A DNA stretch of 64,000 nucleotides, from NCBI RefSeq assembly GCF_014856545.2, contig NZ_CP109811.1:3094001-3158000 (forward strand), read 5' to 3'. Positions 6,602 through 17,802 of the stretch are shown here, one piece after another (within the stretch, counting starts at the first letter, position 1; each line of letters starts with the position of its first letter). The notes under the pieces are model-generated. The model saw only the letters and a program-made list of their open reading frames with translations, was not told the origin of the DNA and did not search any database. This DNA is from Mesobacillus jeotgali. GTDB taxonomy: Bacteria > Bacillota > Bacilli > Bacillales > Cytobacillaceae. Position numbers and translations under genes: made by a program.

Positions 6602-9397
6602 CTACAGCCAATCATGAATCATCTCGACAATTTCTGTTATAGTCCCTTTTTCAACAGGAACGTCAGGCACCGAATGTAAAAAGGCTTTTCCATATGATGT
6701 AGTAACAAGCCTTCGATCGAAAACAAAAATCAAACCTCTATCGTTTGATGTACGGATCAGCCTCCCGAATCCTTGTTTAAATCTCAGGACCGCTTCAGGC
6801 AAGGATAGTTCAGAAAAAGGACTGCCACCGTTTTCCTTGATTAAAGCACATTTAGCGGCTGTAATTGGTTCATCGGGAGGAGTAAATGGAAGCCTCACGA
6901 TGATCAAGCATGACAAATCCTCACCCGGAATATCAACACCCTCCCAAAAACTGCTGGTCCCAAATAAAATCGCTTTATCAAACCGCTTGAAGTTCCTGGT
7001 CAGTCTCGTCCTGCTCCCTGCTGTAATACCTTGGGCAATCAAAATATATTCTTCCAGAAGGCCGCTTTCCTTGATCAATTCATAAGCCTTTTTCAGCATC
7101 TCATGGGATGTAAATAAAATCAGCATCCGGCCTTTGGTTGCTTCTGCAATCGATATTATATGTTCTGTAATGGCCGCAACATAATCATCATTGGAAACAG
7201 CCTTTATATCCGGCAAGTCGTCAGGGACAACAAGCTTGACCTGCGAACCATAGGAGAATGGCGATGGTATTTGCTTTTCCATAAGCGTATTTCGGATTCC
7301 CAATTCCTTTTTGATAAAAGCAAAGGAATTATTAACAGACAGGGTTGCTGAGGTAACAACTACGCTTCTTTTTTTCGCAAAGAATTGTTCTGCCAAATAT
7401 TCAGATACATAAACAGGGCGTGAAAAAATGGTCGTTGAATTTTGCAAAGCCCTCATATCTGCCTCGATCCATCTCACATAGCCGCTATCATCCATAAAAA
7501 GAGTCCTGGCGGTCATGCAAATTTGTTCCAAATCTTCTTTAACTTGTACTACTTCTTCAAGGATGGATTGCTGCACGCCTGTATATTGCTGAGAGTTTTT
7601 CCCAGCCTCAACCAGCCTTTTGTCCAGAGCCGCGATTAAATCCTTTAAGTGAAAATAAAACCTTTCGGCGGTTGTCTTCAATGCGCTCCATATACGATTA
7701 TCCCTGTCCGGAACCATGCTTGCATGTATTTTGCTGCCAAGGGTTTTATTCTTCAGCGTTTTCCTAGCATAGGTTCCCGCAAGCTTGAAAAGTTCTTCTG
7801 TTTCATATACCAGGTCGGAAATCAACTGATTGATTTCAAACGAATGAAGTCTGCCGGAATCAATATCGCCGTTATTATGGTTCAGCAGCGTCTCCAATTT
7901 ATAAAACAGCTGGTTTTGGTCATATAGACCAAGCTGATTAAGTACTAGCCTGGCCCCGAGATAATCCAGTGATTTCCCAAAGTACTTTCCTGCCGCTTTT
8001 TCGAACTGGTGACCTTCATCGAGTACGGCATAATCATAACTCGGTAATGGACCTTTTTCAGAAACAAGGTCCGCAAGAAGCATGGAATGGTTGGTGATTA
8101 AAATATCCGCATGCTGTGCTTTTTCAACCGCTCTTTGATAAAAATCATAGCCTTCCCAATGCTTTGTCCTGAGGAATAAAGCACGTTCATTTTTCACTTT
8201 ACCCCAGAAAAGCATGCCCCCGCTTGATAAATTGAGTTCATCAAAATCTCCAGTTTCTGTCTGCGTGAGCCATACAAGGATTTGCATTTTAGTAAGGGCT
8301 GTATCATAGTTCTCCTCTACTTCCCTCAGGGATTGCTCAAACCGGGCCATGCTGATATAGTTATTCCTGCCTTTAATCAGCGTAGCATTTATGGATGTTC
8401 CCAGTACCTGAGCGAGTTTCGGAACGTCATTGAACAATAGCTGCTCCTGAAGCTGGGTAGTATAAGTACTGACTACAACTGGTTTATTGCTTTCCAAAGC
8501 AAATATTGCCGCGGGGATTAAATAACCAAGAGACTTGCCTACTCCCGTTCCCGCTTCAATCAAAGCATGGCCATTCTTTGAGAAAGCTTCACGCACAGTA
8601 TCTATCATCTCGAACTGCCCATGCCTGATTTCATAGCCAGTAAAAGCTTTTTGGAGGAGTGCCTTCTTTTCCTCCACTGATTCAGGATACTTAATAACAC
8701 TTTGTTCAGCGTTTCTGACTGCCGCTACCCTTCTCAAAGCAATCCCCCGGTAGACCTCAATATGGTCAGGTAATACTTCCAGGCTGCGCTCCTTCCTATT
8801 CAGTACATCATCAAAAATCAAGTGAAGATCGCTTTTTAGTCCCTCAGAAAGCTTTGCAAGCTCCTTGACTGTAACAAGAGGCAAGGCTTTTACAGCGTCA
8901 AGCATGATCAGGAGCAGCTCTGCCGTCACTTGGGCATCACTATCAGCCTGGTGAGGACGGTCATGATGCAATTCCTCTCTTGCGGCCAAATCTGTCAATT
9001 TATAACTGTCAGCCGACGGATAAAGAATTCTTGCCATTTCCACCGTATCTATAACCGGGCCATAGAAACCTTCCTGGCCTGAGCTTAATAATTCTTCTTG
9101 TAAAAACGAAAGATCAAATAAAACATTATGAGCCACAAAATACGCATCCTCAAGCATATCAGAGATCTGTGGAGCGATTTCCTCAAATAATGGAGCATCC
9201 TTCACCATTGAATCCGAAATTCCCGTCAACTCCTCAATGAAAGCAGGAATAGCCTGCAATGGATTGACAAGTGAGGAAAATCGGCCAGTAATCTTCCCAT
9301 CCTCAATGATCACGGCTCCAAATTGTATAATACGGTCACCCTTTTTGGGGGAATTTCCCGTTGTTTCTAAATCTACAACCACAAATTTTTGGCTCAT
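6602..9397 (-). CDS. dinG: DinG family exonuclease/helicase
   Basis: 931-residue fusion of an N-terminal DEDDh 3'-5' exonuclease and a superfamily 2 helicase-like region. The exonuclease (residues 1-165) shows D9/E11 (VVDLETTG), D95 (HNVLFDL) and H149/D154 (HQADSD). The helicase part has Walker A AGTGVGKS (about 282-289), a DEGH box (VLDEGHQF) and motif VI GFGRLIRTSNDRG. The four-cysteine Fe-S loop of E. coli DinG is absent, as in other Gram-positive DinG proteins, where nuclease activity dominates. No LexA box was found upstream. A GAGGTG site precedes the ATG. Confidence 0.93.
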   Translation of the reverse strand: MSQKFVVVDLETTGNSPKKGDRIIQFGAVIIEDGKITGRFSSLVNPLQAIPAFIEELTGISDSMVKDAPLFEEIAPQISDMLEDAYFVAHNVLFDLSFLQEELLSSGQEGFYGPVIDTVEMARILYPSADSYKLTDLAAREELHHDRPHQADSDAQVTAELLLIMLDAVKALPLVTVKELAKLSEGLKSDLHLIFDDVLNRKERSLEVLPDHIEVYRGIALRRVAAVRNAEQSVIKYPESVEEKKALLQKAFTGYEIRHGQFEMIDTVREAFSKNGHALIEAGTGVGKSLGYLIPAAIFALESNKPVVVSTYTTQLQEQLLFNDVPKLAQVLGTSINATLIKGRNNYISMARFEQSLREVEENYDTALTKMQILVWLTQTETGDFDELNLSSGGMLFWGKVKNERALFLRTKHWEGYDFYQRAVEKAQHADILITNHSMLLADLVSEKGPLPSYDYAVLDEGHQFEKAAGKYFGKSLDYLGARLVLNQLGLYDQNQLFYKLETLLNHNNGDIDSGRLHSFEINQLISDLVYETEELFKLAGTYARKTLKNKTLGSKIHASMVPDRDNRIWSALKTTAERFYFHLKDLIAALDKRLVEAGKNSQQYTGVQQSILEEVVQVKEDLEQICMTARTLFMDDSGYVRWIEADMRALQNSTTIFSRPVYVSEYLAEQFFAKKRSVVVTSATLSVNNSFAFIKKELGIRNTLMEKQIPSPFSYGSQVKLVVPDDLPDIKAVSNDDYVAAITEHIISIAEATKGRMLILFTSHEMLKKAYELIKESGLLEEYILIAQGITAGSRTRLTRNFKRFDKAILFGTSSFWEGVDIPGEDLSCLIIVRLPFTPPDEPITAAKCALIKENGGSPFSELSLPEAVLRFKQGFGRLIRTSNDRGLIFVFDRRLVTTSYGKAFLHSVPDVPVEKGTITEIVEMIHDWL

Positions 9398-9509
9398 TCT
9401 TCAATACACCTCTAACATTCAGTCAAACAAAACCGTATCACAAAAAATACGAAAGTGAAAGTGAGACAATGCCTTTAACGCTGTTCTGACACTCTACAAT
9501 AATGTATTT

Positions 9510-9660
9510 TTTTCATCCGGACATTAATTTCATGTAACATTTTTTATCCAGATATTTCATTTCATATTCCATTGGCCTTCATTGAGACGCTTTCCATCAT
9601 TCGGACATTCCACTTTCATGCTCCAATGGCCATTAGTGGGATATAGCACTTTCCATCTTT
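9510..9660. repeat. Decayed tandem repeat upstream of dinG (weak)
   Basis: The 485-base gap between panD and dinG holds no gene. Within it, about three diverged copies of a 50-59 base unit can be aligned by eye. They share TCCGGACATT-, TTTCATNNTCCA- and TTTCCATC-like blocks; CCATTGGCC at 9569 and CCAATGGCC at 9623 are 54 bases apart. CATTGG and CCAATG can pair. It may be a decayed version of the hairpin arrays at 24295 and 58019. Confidence 0.35.
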
Positions 9661-9846
9661 AAATCCCTATGTAAAACAGGCCTATTCATATTATGACCAT
9701 TATAAATGCAATTGGGGTATTCTTTTAACCATTCCAGGGCAAATATCCAGTCAACCGTCTGTATGTAATTCTATCTCATATTTTTACCGGAAGATCCTTA
9801 TCCAAGTCCTTTACCAGCATGGCAAAGGGAATACAGAGTAATGGTA

Positions 9847-9876
9847 TGAAAAAACTCCCGATGGTACGGGAGTTTT
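9847..9876 (-). terminator. Terminator of the panBCD operon
   Basis: Stem AAAACTCCCG/CGGGAGTTTT. On the minus strand it is followed by a T run, just downstream of the panD stop codon. Confidence 0.8.
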
Positions 9877-9882
9877 CTTGTT

Positions 9883-10269
9883 TTATAGGAATACCGTTTT
9901 CTCAGGTTCAGCGTGAAGCATTTCTACTATACGGTTATTCTCATCCATCAACGCTACTTTTGGCTGATGTGACGGAACCTTTTCTTCCGCAACAAGCGCG
10001 TAGGAAATGATGATCACAACATCACCTTCATGAACCAGACGTGCTGCTGCTCCATTCAGGCACACAACGCCGCTCCCTCTTTCCCCAGGAATAATGTAAG
10101 TTTCAAAGCGAGCGCCATTATTATTATTGACAATTTGAACCTTTTCATTGGCAACCATACCGACTGCATCCAGAATATCGCTGTCGATGGTGATGCTGCC
10201 TACATAGTTCAAATTTGCTTCAGTTACTCTTGCTCGATGTATTTTAGCATTCATCATGGTGCGGAACAT
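9883..10269 (-). CDS. panD: Aspartate 1-decarboxylase precursor
   Basis: 128-residue pyruvoyl enzyme that converts aspartate to beta-alanine for pantothenate. The self-cleavage site G24-S25 (NYVGSITID) is intact, so the proenzyme should mature to a pyruvoyl-Ser alpha chain. The motif [17 protein letters not shown] of the active-site region is present. It is the last gene of panB-panC-panD, 23 bases after panC, with a terminator directly downstream. Confidence 0.96.
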   Translation of the reverse strand: MFRTMMNAKIHRARVTEANLNYVGSITIDSDILDAVGMVANEKVQIVNNNNGARFETYIIPGERGSGVVCLNGAAARLVHEGDVVIIISYALVAEEKVPSHQPKVALMDENNRIVEMLHAEPEKTVFL

Positions 10270-10292
10270 GGAATATAATCCCCCTATTTAAA

Positions 10293-11141
10293 TTATTCTA
10301 CTTCTATAATGATATTATCAATCAATCTGGCTTTAGAGAACTTCACTGCAAGGGCAATGATGACTTTTCCCTTCAAAGCCTCCAACTCCTGCAGCTCAGG
10401 ATAGGAATAAATTTCAATATAATCTACTGTACCTGTCGTATGTTCATTTAAATGATTTTTTATCAATTCAACAAGTTCTTCAGCATTTCTTTCACCATTG
10501 TCAATGGCGAGTCTGGCCATGTTGAGGCTTCTGCTGAGTTCAACAGCCTGAATTCTTTCCTCATCGCTTAAATAGACATTTCTTGAGCTTTTTGCAAGGC
10601 CATCCTCTTCAAGAACTGTTTCAACCGGAATCAATTCGATCGGAAAATTAAAATCCTTGATCAGGCCATCGACCACTGCGACCTGCTGTGCATCCTTCAG
10701 ACCAAAATAGGCCCTCGTTGGCTGAATGATATTGAACAGCTTGATAAGAACTGTTGCTACCCCGTCAAAATGGCCTGGCCTTGATTTTCCGCAAAGTACA
10801 TCTGTCCGTTCAACGACAGAAACCTTGATTGAAGACTTACCTGGATACATTTCTTCTGCAGAAGGGTAGAAAATAAAATCCACGCCCTCAGATTCCGCGA
10901 TTTTATGGTCGCGTTCAAAATCCCTTGGGTAGGCGTCCAAATCCTCTGTCGGACCGAACTGGAGAGGATTAACGAAAATGCTCAGGACCACAACGTCATT
11001 TTCTGGCCGGGCGTTCTTCATCAAAGATATATGGCCTTCATGCAGGAAACCCATGGTTGGTACATAACCGATGGTTTTCCCTTCAGATTTAAGTTTTTGC
11101 ATCTGCTCCTGCATCTCGGTGATTGTTCTTATGATTTTCAT
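10293..11141 (-). CDS. panC: Pantothenate synthetase
   Basis: 282-residue ATP-dependent ligase that joins pantoate and beta-alanine. It shows the nucleotidyltransferase HIGH-like motif ([14 protein letters not shown]), the pantoate/ATP loop [10 protein letters not shown] and the KMSKS-like KSSRNVYLS. Its ATG overlaps the panB stop by four bases (ATGA). The operon order panB-panC-panD matches B. subtilis. Confidence 0.96.
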   Translation of the reverse strand: MKIIRTITEMQEQMQKLKSEGKTIGYVPTMGFLHEGHISLMKNARPENDVVVLSIFVNPLQFGPTEDLDAYPRDFERDHKIAESEGVDFIFYPSAEEMYPGKSSIKVSVVERTDVLCGKSRPGHFDGVATVLIKLFNIIQPTRAYFGLKDAQQVAVVDGLIKDFNFPIELIPVETVLEEDGLAKSSRNVYLSDEERIQAVELSRSLNMARLAIDNGERNAEELVELIKNHLNEHTTGTVDYIEIYSYPELQELEALKGKVIIALAVKFSKARLIDNIIIEVE

Positions 11142-11974
11142 TCTTTTCCCCCGTACAATGCCTGCAATTCTTCTTCCTTCATAGTAAAACTATGTTTGTC
11201 TTCAGGAAATGCCTTATGCCTGACTTCAGTAACAAAGGCACTGAGCCCTGATGAGATTAATTCATTTACATTCGTATATTGTTTCACGAATTTCGGGACT
11301 CGGTCCACTCCATAAGTGATAATATCATGGTATACAAGAACCTGTCCGTCAACCTCTGCTCCAGCCCCGATGCCAATCGTCGGGATTGTAAGGGCCTGGC
11401 TGACTTGTTCAGCAAGCTGCTTAGGAACGCATTCCAGAACAACTGCAAACGCACCTGCCTCTTCGCATTTTTTTGCGTCAGCAATTAATTTCTTTGCTGC
11501 ATCCGCGCTCTTCCCCTGCACTTTATATCCGCCAAGTACACCTACTGATTGCGGAGTGAGGCCAAGATGAGCTACCACAGGTACTCCTGCCTTGGTCAGT
11601 GCGTTTATATGGTCAATGACCTCATCGGCACCTTCTAATTTAACAGCGTTTGCCCCAGTTTCCTGCATGATTCTCGCACCGTTTATAAGCGTGTCTTTGA
11701 TTGACAGATGATAGCTCATAAATGGCAAATCGACAACAATGAACGTGTTTCCCGCTCCTCGCCTGACAGCCTTCGAATGGTGGATCATATCATCCATTGT
11801 GACCGGTATAGTTGAGTCATAGCCCAGCACGACCATTCCAAGGGAATCGCCTACGAGAATCATATCTGCTTCAGCCTGTTCAGCATGCTTTGCTGAAGGA
11901 TAATCATAGGCCGTCACCATGACGATCTTGTTGCCTGTTTGCTTCATTTTTAAGAAATCAGTTGTTTGTTTCAT
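11138..11974 (-). CDS. panB: 3-methyl-2-oxobutanoate hydroxymethyltransferase
   Basis: 278-residue TIM-barrel enzyme that makes ketopantoate from 2-oxoisovalerate and methylene-tetrahydrofolate. It has VTAYDYPSA at the N-terminus, the metal-binding VGDSLGMV and EGADEV segments, and the late IGIGAG loop. The ATG at 11974 has GGAGG nine bases upstream. The longer frame to 12046 adds an unconserved leader. First gene of the pan operon. Confidence 0.95.
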   Translation of the reverse strand: MKQTTDFLKMKQTGNKIVMVTAYDYPSAKHAEQAEADMILVGDSLGMVVLGYDSTIPVTMDDMIHHSKAVRRGAGNTFIVVDLPFMSYHLSIKDTLINGARIMQETGANAVKLEGADEVIDHINALTKAGVPVVAHLGLTPQSVGVLGGYKVQGKSADAAKKLIADAKKCEEAGAFAVVLECVPKQLAEQVSQALTIPTIGIGAGAEVDGQVLVYHDIITYGVDRVPKFVKQYTNVNELISSGLSAFVTEVRHKAFPEDKHSFTMKEEELQALYGGKE

Positions 11975-12218
11975 TTTTCTTTCCTCCCTTTTTCTGAAGA
12001 GGAGATAAAACAATCCATCAACCCCAGACACTAAAAAAGGACCCATCTATGCCAGAAGGACCCTTTGAAGCCTGTACTTGTTTCATCCCTCTGTCCCAGT
12101 CCGCTACCGGATCCAGGCAGAACTATTTTTTTATAAAAAAAGTCAACAAGGTGCAGTTCTCACGATACCGCCCAGATTGATTATAGCAAATGACCGCTTT
12201 TTTGGCTACACAACGATT
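11975..12218. other. Leader region of panB and 3' region of birA
   Basis: 244 bases without a gene. On the minus strand GGGTCCTT occurs twice, 20 or so bases apart, near 12033-12064. AGAACT/AGTTCT can pair around a T7-A7 stretch at 12121-12160, which could end birA transcription. I looked for a T-box and found no GGTGGNACCGCG motif. Confidence 0.3.
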
Positions 12219-13214
12219 TTAACCTTCGATCTGGATATCAGCCGAGTAAATATTATGAACCTCCCCTGCTGAATCCTCGATCAATAGAACTCCATCCTCA
12301 GTGATACCAATAGCTTTTCCCTTGATTTCCCCGGTAAGTGTTCTTGCAGTGATCTGTTTACCAATGCTGATCGCGTAACTCTCCCACATCAGCTTTATTG
12401 GAAAAAAGCCCTTCTTCAGATAAAGCAAATACAACTTCTCCAGTTTTTCAAGAATCGACCTGATCAATCTTTCCCTGTCTATGATTTTGCCAGATTCAAT
12501 GGCAAGCGACGAAGCAATTGATCGGATATCTTCAGGAAAATCTTCTATACCTGTATTTACATTGAGGCCGATTCCGATAATGATAGAATTGATCCGATCG
12601 GATTCCGCCTGCAGCTCGGTAAGGATCCCGGTTATTTTCTTGCCATTGATGAGAATGTCATTCGGCCATTTAATTTCGGGCAGTAAGCCTGTTACTTCCT
12701 CTATGGCCTGCACCACTCCTACCGCCGTTATCAATGTCAGCTGCGGTGCTTTCGGGATAGGAATTTTCGGTCTAAGGATGAGACTCATCCATATCCCTGA
12801 ATATTTGGGAGAATGCCATTTACGGTCCATTCTGCCTCTGCCTGCAGTTTGCTCTTCGGCAATCACGACAGTTCCCTCTTCGGCTTGATCATAAGCCAGC
12901 TTATACGCTATTTTCTGAGTCGATTCCACACTGTCATGGTAATGCAGATTCCGGCCTAAGAATTCAGTATTTAAACCAAGGTTTATTTTGTCTGCAGACA
13001 TATTGTCAGGGATAGAGATGATCTTGTATCCTTTCCTTCGAACCGCTTCAAACTGAAAACCTTCCTTGCGAAGTTCCTCGATGTGCTTCCAGACCGCTGT
13101 GCGTGTACAGCCAGCAATATCAGCGAGATGTTGTCCGGATAGGTATTCAGTTTCGTTTTTCGTAAATGCATCTATTAATTTTTTTCTGATTTCAGATTGA
13201 ACGCGTTCAGCCAT
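12219..13214 (-). CDS. birA: Bifunctional biotin ligase / biotin operon repressor
   Basis: 331 residues. The N-terminal winged helix-turn-helix (about residues 5-65, with GCTRTAVWKHIEELRKEG) binds the bio operator. The central ligase domain has the biotinyl-AMP loop GRGRMDRKW and the KWPND and GIGLNVN motifs. A C-terminal SH3-like domain closes the protein. It biotinylates carboxylases and represses biotin synthesis and uptake when charged with biotinyl-AMP. Its start lies 40 bases inside cca, so the two are coupled. Confidence 0.95.
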   Translation of the reverse strand: MAERVQSEIRKKLIDAFTKNETEYLSGQHLADIAGCTRTAVWKHIEELRKEGFQFEAVRRKGYKIISIPDNMSADKINLGLNTEFLGRNLHYHDSVESTQKIAYKLAYDQAEEGTVVIAEEQTAGRGRMDRKWHSPKYSGIWMSLILRPKIPIPKAPQLTLITAVGVVQAIEEVTGLLPEIKWPNDILINGKKITGILTELQAESDRINSIIIGIGLNVNTGIEDFPEDIRSIASSLAIESGKIIDRERLIRSILEKLEKLYLLYLKKGFFPIKLMWESYAISIGKQITARTLTGEIKGKAIGITEDGVLLIEDSAGEVHNIYSADIQIEG

Positions 13215-14383
13215 TCCTTTATTTTCTCCTTCTCATTTGGCACGACACCATAGATTACAGAACGTTCGATTTCTTCAAGAATGTCTCGCAGCCACGGACC
13301 TGGGTGTTTATCCAGCCATGCCATGACATCATTTCCCGTTACATCCAATTCCTTACGTTGCTTGATCGGAAGCCGCTCATACAAATCCCTGATTTCATTA
13401 TCTCTGCCACTAATGTTATGGAGGGACGCATACACTATTTCAGCACTAATCGCATCTTCCAGACCTGCTTTATAAACCAATTCCAGACTCCAGTCATTTT
13501 CAAGGCGATGCAATAATAAGGAATGAATTTTGTTGATTCTTTTAATTTTATTTACCGGGAGCTTCCATTCTCTCAGGAAATTATCTACTTCCTTGTCCTT
13601 TAATCCTAATTCAAATACTAACAGGACCCAGGACTCCGTCAGTCGTAAGTTTTTACTTAAACGGCTCGAAAAGCGTCTTACTTCATCACTATGATTTTTC
13701 AATCCTGGCAAAAATTGAATCATGCCGCTATTTGCCAGCAATTGAACCGCTTCACTCCTGCCTTTCCCCACAAGCAATTTCTCGAACTCAACAGTTTTCC
13801 GTTCGACCGCAATGTTCTCCAGCAGATGACAGTGGGCTGCAAGCGACTCTATAGTATGCTTTTCAATCGAAAAAGATAATTGTGATTGGAATCTAACAGC
13901 CCTCAGCATTCTTAATGCATCTTCACCGAAACGTTCATCAGGATTGCCTACAGTCACAATCACCTTTTTGTTTATCGCTTCCTTGCCCGCAAAAGGATCG
14001 ATTATGGTCCCTTCCTTGTCCATCGCAATTGCATTCATCGTGAAATCGCGACGCTGTAAATCCTCCTTTAAAGACCGGATAAAAGAGACCTTATCAGGCC
14101 TTCGGAAATCAGAGTAATTTTGTTCGGTTCGGAATGTCGTGATTTCATAATGGCCGCCTTTATGATGGACAAGAATCGTTCCATGTTCGATTCCCACGTC
14201 ATTGGTTTTAGGAAAAATCTGTTTTAATTCCTCAGGTAATGCTGAGGTAGCAATATCAACATCGGATATTTCGCGGCCCAGTATATGATCTCTTACAGAA
14301 CCGCCGACAAAATACGCTTCAAAGCCAGCATTCTCGATTAACTGGAGGACAGGTGCAGCCTGTATGAATGGTTCGCCAATCAT
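13175..14383 (-). CDS. cca: CCA tRNA nucleotidyltransferase
   Basis: 402-residue class II enzyme that adds or repairs the 3' CCA end of tRNAs. The N-terminal head has GGSVRD and the metal-binding DVD of [18 protein letters not shown] and the [16 protein letters not shown] helix of the neck follow. Length fits the Bacillus CCA-adding enzyme. It overlaps bshA by four bases and birA by 40 bases, as part of the dapB-to-birA run. Confidence 0.95.
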   Translation of the reverse strand: MIGEPFIQAAPVLQLIENAGFEAYFVGGSVRDHILGREISDVDIATSALPEELKQIFPKTNDVGIEHGTILVHHKGGHYEITTFRTEQNYSDFRRPDKVSFIRSLKEDLQRRDFTMNAIAMDKEGTIIDPFAGKEAINKKVIVTVGNPDERFGEDALRMLRAVRFQSQLSFSIEKHTIESLAAHCHLLENIAVERKTVEFEKLLVGKGRSEAVQLLANSGMIQFLPGLKNHSDEVRRFSSRLSKNLRLTESWVLLVFELGLKDKEVDNFLREWKLPVNKIKRINKIHSLLLHRLENDWSLELVYKAGLEDAISAEIVYASLHNISGRDNEIRDLYERLPIKQRKELDVTGNDVMAWLDKHPGPWLRDILEEIERSVIYGVVPNEKEKIKEWLNAFNLKSEKN

Positions 14384-15519
14384 TGGACATCCTGCCCGAC
14401 GATATTATAATAGATTCTTTCATATTCAGATACGATTTGTTCTGCGCTGAAGCTCTTTTCTGCCCGTTCAATCGAATTTTCAGCAAACCGCTTGTGGGTT
14501 TCCGCACTTGAGAGTATATCGACAGCTTTTTCTGTTATCTCTTTGATATTTCCTAATTCGCAAATGTATCCGGTCCTTCCGTCCACGATCACTTCTGGGA
14601 TCCCTCCTACATTCGTTCCGATACATGGTACGCCACAAGCCATAGCCTCTAAAGCTACCAGTCCGAAACTTTCTTTTTCTGAAAGGAGAAGCATCAAATC
14701 ACTTAATGAATATAGCTCTTCAACTCTCTCCTGCTTACCAAGAAGCAGTACTTTGTCACGAATCCCCAGCTCACTTGCAAGATTGCAGACAGTCTTCATT
14801 TCCGGTCCATCTCCTACAAGCAAAAGCTTGGCCGGCATTTTTTCAGCGATTCCTGCGAATGTTTTAATGACATCTGGAACCCTTTTAACTGGCCGGAAGT
14901 TTGATACATGGATGACCACCTTCTCTTCTGGAAGGATTCCATATTCTTTTCTAAGATCTGTGGAATCACTGCGTTTGTTGACTCGAGTGTCGATGAAGTT
15001 GTACACACAGTTAATTTCCTTTTCCGGTTTGATCAAATCATATGTTTGCTGGATCAGTGAATTGGACACTGCTGTCACAACATCCGATTTTTCAATACCG
15101 AAACGAATGGCATCCGTTAGAGATGGATCATATCCAAGTACAGTAATATCGGTACCGTGAAGCGTAGTGACAATCTTCAGATCACGTCCGCTCATCTGGC
15201 GGGCCAAAATGGCACAGACAGCATGGGGAATCGCATAATGGACGTGGAGGACATCTAAATTTTCCAAGACTGCGACCTCTGCAATTTTGCTGGCCAGTGC
15301 TATATCGTATGGAGGGTACTGAAATACTGAGTATTGATTGACCTCTACCTCATGAGAATAAATATTCCGGTACATTTTCTTCAGCCTGAAGGGAAGGCTC
15401 GATGAAATGAAATGAATCTCATGCCCTTTCTCTGCCAGCAGCTTCCCAAGTTCAGTTGCGACAACACCAGATCCCCCCACCGTCGGGTAGCAGGTGATGC
15501 CAATTTTTAATTTCTTCAT
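14380..15519 (-). CDS. bshA: N-acetyl-alpha-D-glucosaminyl L-malate synthase
   Basis: 379-residue GT4 glycosyltransferase that catalyses the first step of bacillithiol synthesis, from UDP-GlcNAc and L-malate. It shows the Gly-rich N-terminal loop ([16 protein letters not shown]), the HVHYAIPHA active-site region, [10 protein letters not shown], and the C-terminal nucleotide-sugar site [15 protein letters not shown]. It overlaps bshB1 by four bases, so the first two bacillithiol steps are coupled. Confidence 0.95.
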   Translation of the reverse strand: MKKLKIGITCYPTVGGSGVVATELGKLLAEKGHEIHFISSSLPFRLKKMYRNIYSHEVEVNQYSVFQYPPYDIALASKIAEVAVLENLDVLHVHYAIPHAVCAILARQMSGRDLKIVTTLHGTDITVLGYDPSLTDAIRFGIEKSDVVTAVSNSLIQQTYDLIKPEKEINCVYNFIDTRVNKRSDSTDLRKEYGILPEEKVVIHVSNFRPVKRVPDVIKTFAGIAEKMPAKLLLVGDGPEMKTVCNLASELGIRDKVLLLGKQERVEELYSLSDLMLLLSEKESFGLVALEAMACGVPCIGTNVGGIPEVIVDGRTGYICELGNIKEITEKAVDILSSAETHKRFAENSIERAEKSFSAEQIVSEYERIYYNIVGQDVQ

Positions 15520-16232
15520 TTTCCTTCCCCTAACAAATCCTTGTGGATTAACAATGGTTTTTTAGACATAAAGCCTTCGGCATATGCGGCGCCAACTTCC
15601 TTGCCGAATAATTTTTCGCGCGCCTCGACTGTTTCGATATAGCCGTTCACCAGCGGGGTGTCAAATGTGGCTGCCCCTTTCACGAATTGGCTTTCGTAAG
15701 CATTCAGTGCACTGATTTTTAAATTTATAAAATCCGAAACATCAACAACAAAATCAGGTTTATGGAATCCATTGATCATATAAAAATACAACGCTTTCGG
15801 CCTATGTGGTGCCAACCCATCATTCTCATCATATTTTCGTACTGCCGCCGAAAAGACCGCCTCCTCGACAAGGCGGGCACAGCTGCCATGGTCAGGATGA
15901 CGGTCGTCAAAATAAGGTGCAAAAACTATGTCCGGTTTGTTTCGCCTGATCACTCTAACAATTTCCCTTATGTATTCTTCCTTTAAAAACAAGCCTCTGT
16001 CCGGCAAGTCAAGTGCTTCCCTCATCTTCACTCCAAGAATGCCGGCTGCTTCATTCGCTTCGCGGCTCCTGATCTCTACTGTTCCATTCGAAGACATTTC
16101 AGCTTTGGTCAAATCACAAATCCCAATCCATTTACCTTCAGCAGCATATTTTGCGATTGTACCGCCCATCCCGATTTCCACATCATCAGCATGGGCACCA
16201 AATGCGAGAATATCAAGCTTTATTGCTTCCAT
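15516..16232 (-). CDS. bshB1: Bacillithiol biosynthesis deacetylase
   Basis: 238-residue zinc deacetylase of the PIG-L/LmbE family that removes the acetyl group from GlcNAc-malate, the second step of bacillithiol synthesis. The metal motif is AHADDVE (H14, D16, D17; AHPDD in most relatives), with the later HPDHGS metal/catalytic segment. I chose the ATG at 16232 because GGTG lies seven bases upstream. ATG 16238 and GTG 16241 are alternatives. All overlap the end of mgsA. Confidence 0.93.
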   Translation of the reverse strand: MEAIKLDILAFGAHADDVEIGMGGTIAKYAAEGKWIGICDLTKAEMSSNGTVEIRSREANEAAGILGVKMREALDLPDRGLFLKEEYIREIVRVIRRNKPDIVFAPYFDDRHPDHGSCARLVEEAVFSAAVRKYDENDGLAPHRPKALYFYMINGFHKPDFVVDVSDFINLKISALNAYESQFVKGAATFDTPLVNGYIETVEAREKLFGKEVGAAYAEGFMSKKPLLIHKDLLGEGK

Positions 16233-16644
16233 TTTCATCACCAGTTTCTTCTTTCACTATATTTCGCCAATCAAGATCTCCTCTTTCAATTCCTTTGACA
16301 AGAATTTCCGCTGTTCCCATATTGGTCGCAAGCGGAACGGAATATACATCACAAAGCCGAACCAGGGCAGTCACGTCAGGTTCATGCGGCTGCGCAGTTA
16401 ATGGATCTCGGAAGAAAAACACTGCGTCCATTAAATTGTTGGCAATTCTTGCGCCGATTTCCTGGTCGCCGCCAAGCGGGCCAGATTGAAACCTTGACAC
16501 TTCCAATCCAGTTGCTTCAATGATCCGCAATCCTGTAGTCCCGGTAGCAAATAATGTATGCTTTTCAAAAATCTCCTTATAAGCGACTGCGAACCCCACT
16601 AAATCGTCTTTCTTTTTATCATGAGCAATTAAAGCAATGTTCAT
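16213..16644 (-). CDS. mgsA: Methylglyoxal synthase
   Basis: 143-residue enzyme that converts dihydroxyacetone phosphate to methylglyoxal, a bypass of lower glycolysis under phosphate limitation. It has the phosphate loop [17 protein letters not shown] with the catalytic Asp, and the [14 protein letters not shown] segment. A GGGGAGA site sits before the ATG at 16644. It lies between dapB and bshB1. Bacillithiol detoxifies methylglyoxal, so the co-location with bshA/bshB1 makes functional sense (inference). Confidence 0.95.
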   Translation of the reverse strand: MNIALIAHDKKKDDLVGFAVAYKEIFEKHTLFATGTTGLRIIEATGLEVSRFQSGPLGGDQEIGARIANNLMDAVFFFRDPLTAQPHEPDVTALVRLCDVYSVPLATNMGTAEILVKGIERGDLDWRNIVKEETGDENGSNKA

Positions 16645-16654
16645 GGTTTCTCCC

Positions 16655-17455
16655 CTATTCAATGATATTCTCTAATCCGTAAACAAAAGCGTCCATTTTC
16701 ATGACTGTATCCACCGCAAGTTTGACTCCGGACATAAAGGAGCTTCGATTGTAGGAATCATGACGTATCGTCAAAGTTTGTCCGTCGGCACCGAATAATA
16801 CTTGCTGATGGGCAATCAGTCCAGGCAGTCTTACAGAGTGGATGTGCATGCCTTCATAATCCGCACCGCGCGCACCTTGAATCGTTTCCTTCTCGTCAGC
16901 ATGGCCCTGTTTTTTTGGTTCACGTACATCAGAGATCATTTGGGCTGTTTTGACAGCTGTGCCCGATGGTGCATCCAGCTTCTGGTCATGGTGCAGTTCG
17001 ATGATTTCAACGTCACTGAAATATTTGGCTGCCATTTGTGAGAATTTCATCATCAAAACCGCCCCGACTGCAAAGTTAGGAGCGATGATACAGCCTGTTT
17101 CCTGTTCAGCGCATAGTTGTTCAAGTTCTTCAAGATCTTCCTTGCTGAACCCTGTTGTTCCTACTACGGGGCGAACTTTATATTTCAAAGCAGTCCTTGT
17201 GTGGAACATGCCTACTTCAGGTGTTGTCAAATCAATCAAGACGTCTGGCTCTACTTCCTGTAGACATTTCTCGAAATCCGTAAAAATAAAGGCATCACTC
17301 TCCGGAAACCCCTCGAGCTCGCCAAGTTTCATTCCTTCATACTTCCGGTCGACAACGCCAACGAGTTCATATGTATCCGTCCCGAGCACCAAATTGACAG
17401 CCTCTTTACCCATTCTTCCTCTTGGTCCTGCAATAACAATCTTTACTTTTTCCAT
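16655..17455 (-). CDS. dapB: 4-hydroxy-tetrahydrodipicolinate reductase
   Basis: 266-residue NAD(P)H enzyme of the diaminopimelate/lysine pathway; its product also feeds dipicolinate for spores. It shows the Rossmann motif [17 protein letters not shown], the catalytic [15 protein letters not shown] stretch, and a C-terminal dimerisation region. It lies 10 bases upstream of mgsA and 14 bases downstream of ypjD, in the same order as B. subtilis. Confidence 0.96.
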   Translation of the reverse strand: MEKVKIVIAGPRGRMGKEAVNLVLGTDTYELVGVVDRKYEGMKLGELEGFPESDAFIFTDFEKCLQEVEPDVLIDLTTPEVGMFHTRTALKYKVRPVVGTTGFSKEDLEELEQLCAEQETGCIIAPNFAVGAVLMMKFSQMAAKYFSDVEIIELHHDQKLDAPSGTAVKTAQMISDVREPKKQGHADEKETIQGARGADYEGMHIHSVRLPGLIAHQQVLFGADGQTLTIRHDSYNRSSFMSGVKLAVDTVMKMDAFVYGLENIIE

Positions 17456-17469
17456 ATAATTAGTCTCCT

Positions 17470-17802
17470 TTAGCTGTCTTTTCTCGTCCAGCGGTCTTTG
17501 TCCCTTGTATTGAACTTTTCCATGACCATGTTATGCGCTTCTTCAAGGTCTATATTTAAAGAGTTGGCAAAACAAATCATAACAAACAGCATATCTCCCA
17601 GCTCTTCTTCAATTGTCTTTTCTTTTTCATCGTTTTTCTTTGGCTTTTCACCATAATAATGGTTAACCTCACGAGCCAGCTCACCGAGCTCCTCGGTCAT
17701 GCGTGCAGTCAAAGCAAGCGGACTGAAGTAACCTTCTTTAAATTGGCTTATATAAGTATCCACTTCCTGCTGGAGTTCTTTCATCGTTTTATTTCCACTC
17801 AA
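17470..17802 (-). CDS. ypjD: MazG-like nucleotide pyrophosphohydrolase
   Basis: 110-residue all-helical protein of the MazG superfamily. The metal-binding motifs [15 protein letters not shown] and [17 protein letters not shown] are intact. The C-terminal FNTRDKDRW is typical of the Bacillus members. It probably hydrolyses non-canonical NTPs or dNTPs. I prefer a TTG start at 17802, with AGGTGAG just upstream. GTG 17811 and ATG 17784 are alternatives. Confidence 0.85.
   Translation of the reverse strand: MSGNKTMKELQQEVDTYISQFKEGYFSPLALTARMTEELGELAREVNHYYGEKPKKNDEKEKTIEEELGDMLFVMICFANSLNIDLEEAHNMVMEKFNTRDKDRWTRKDS

Noticed and set aside
9398..9500. LexA box upstream of dinG
   Set aside because: The closest match, GAAC-AGC-GTT, has the wrong half-site spacing (three instead of four bases).
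11975..12218. T-box or other riboswitch before panB
   Set aside because: No GGTGGNACCGCG core or specifier-type stem was found on the minus strand.
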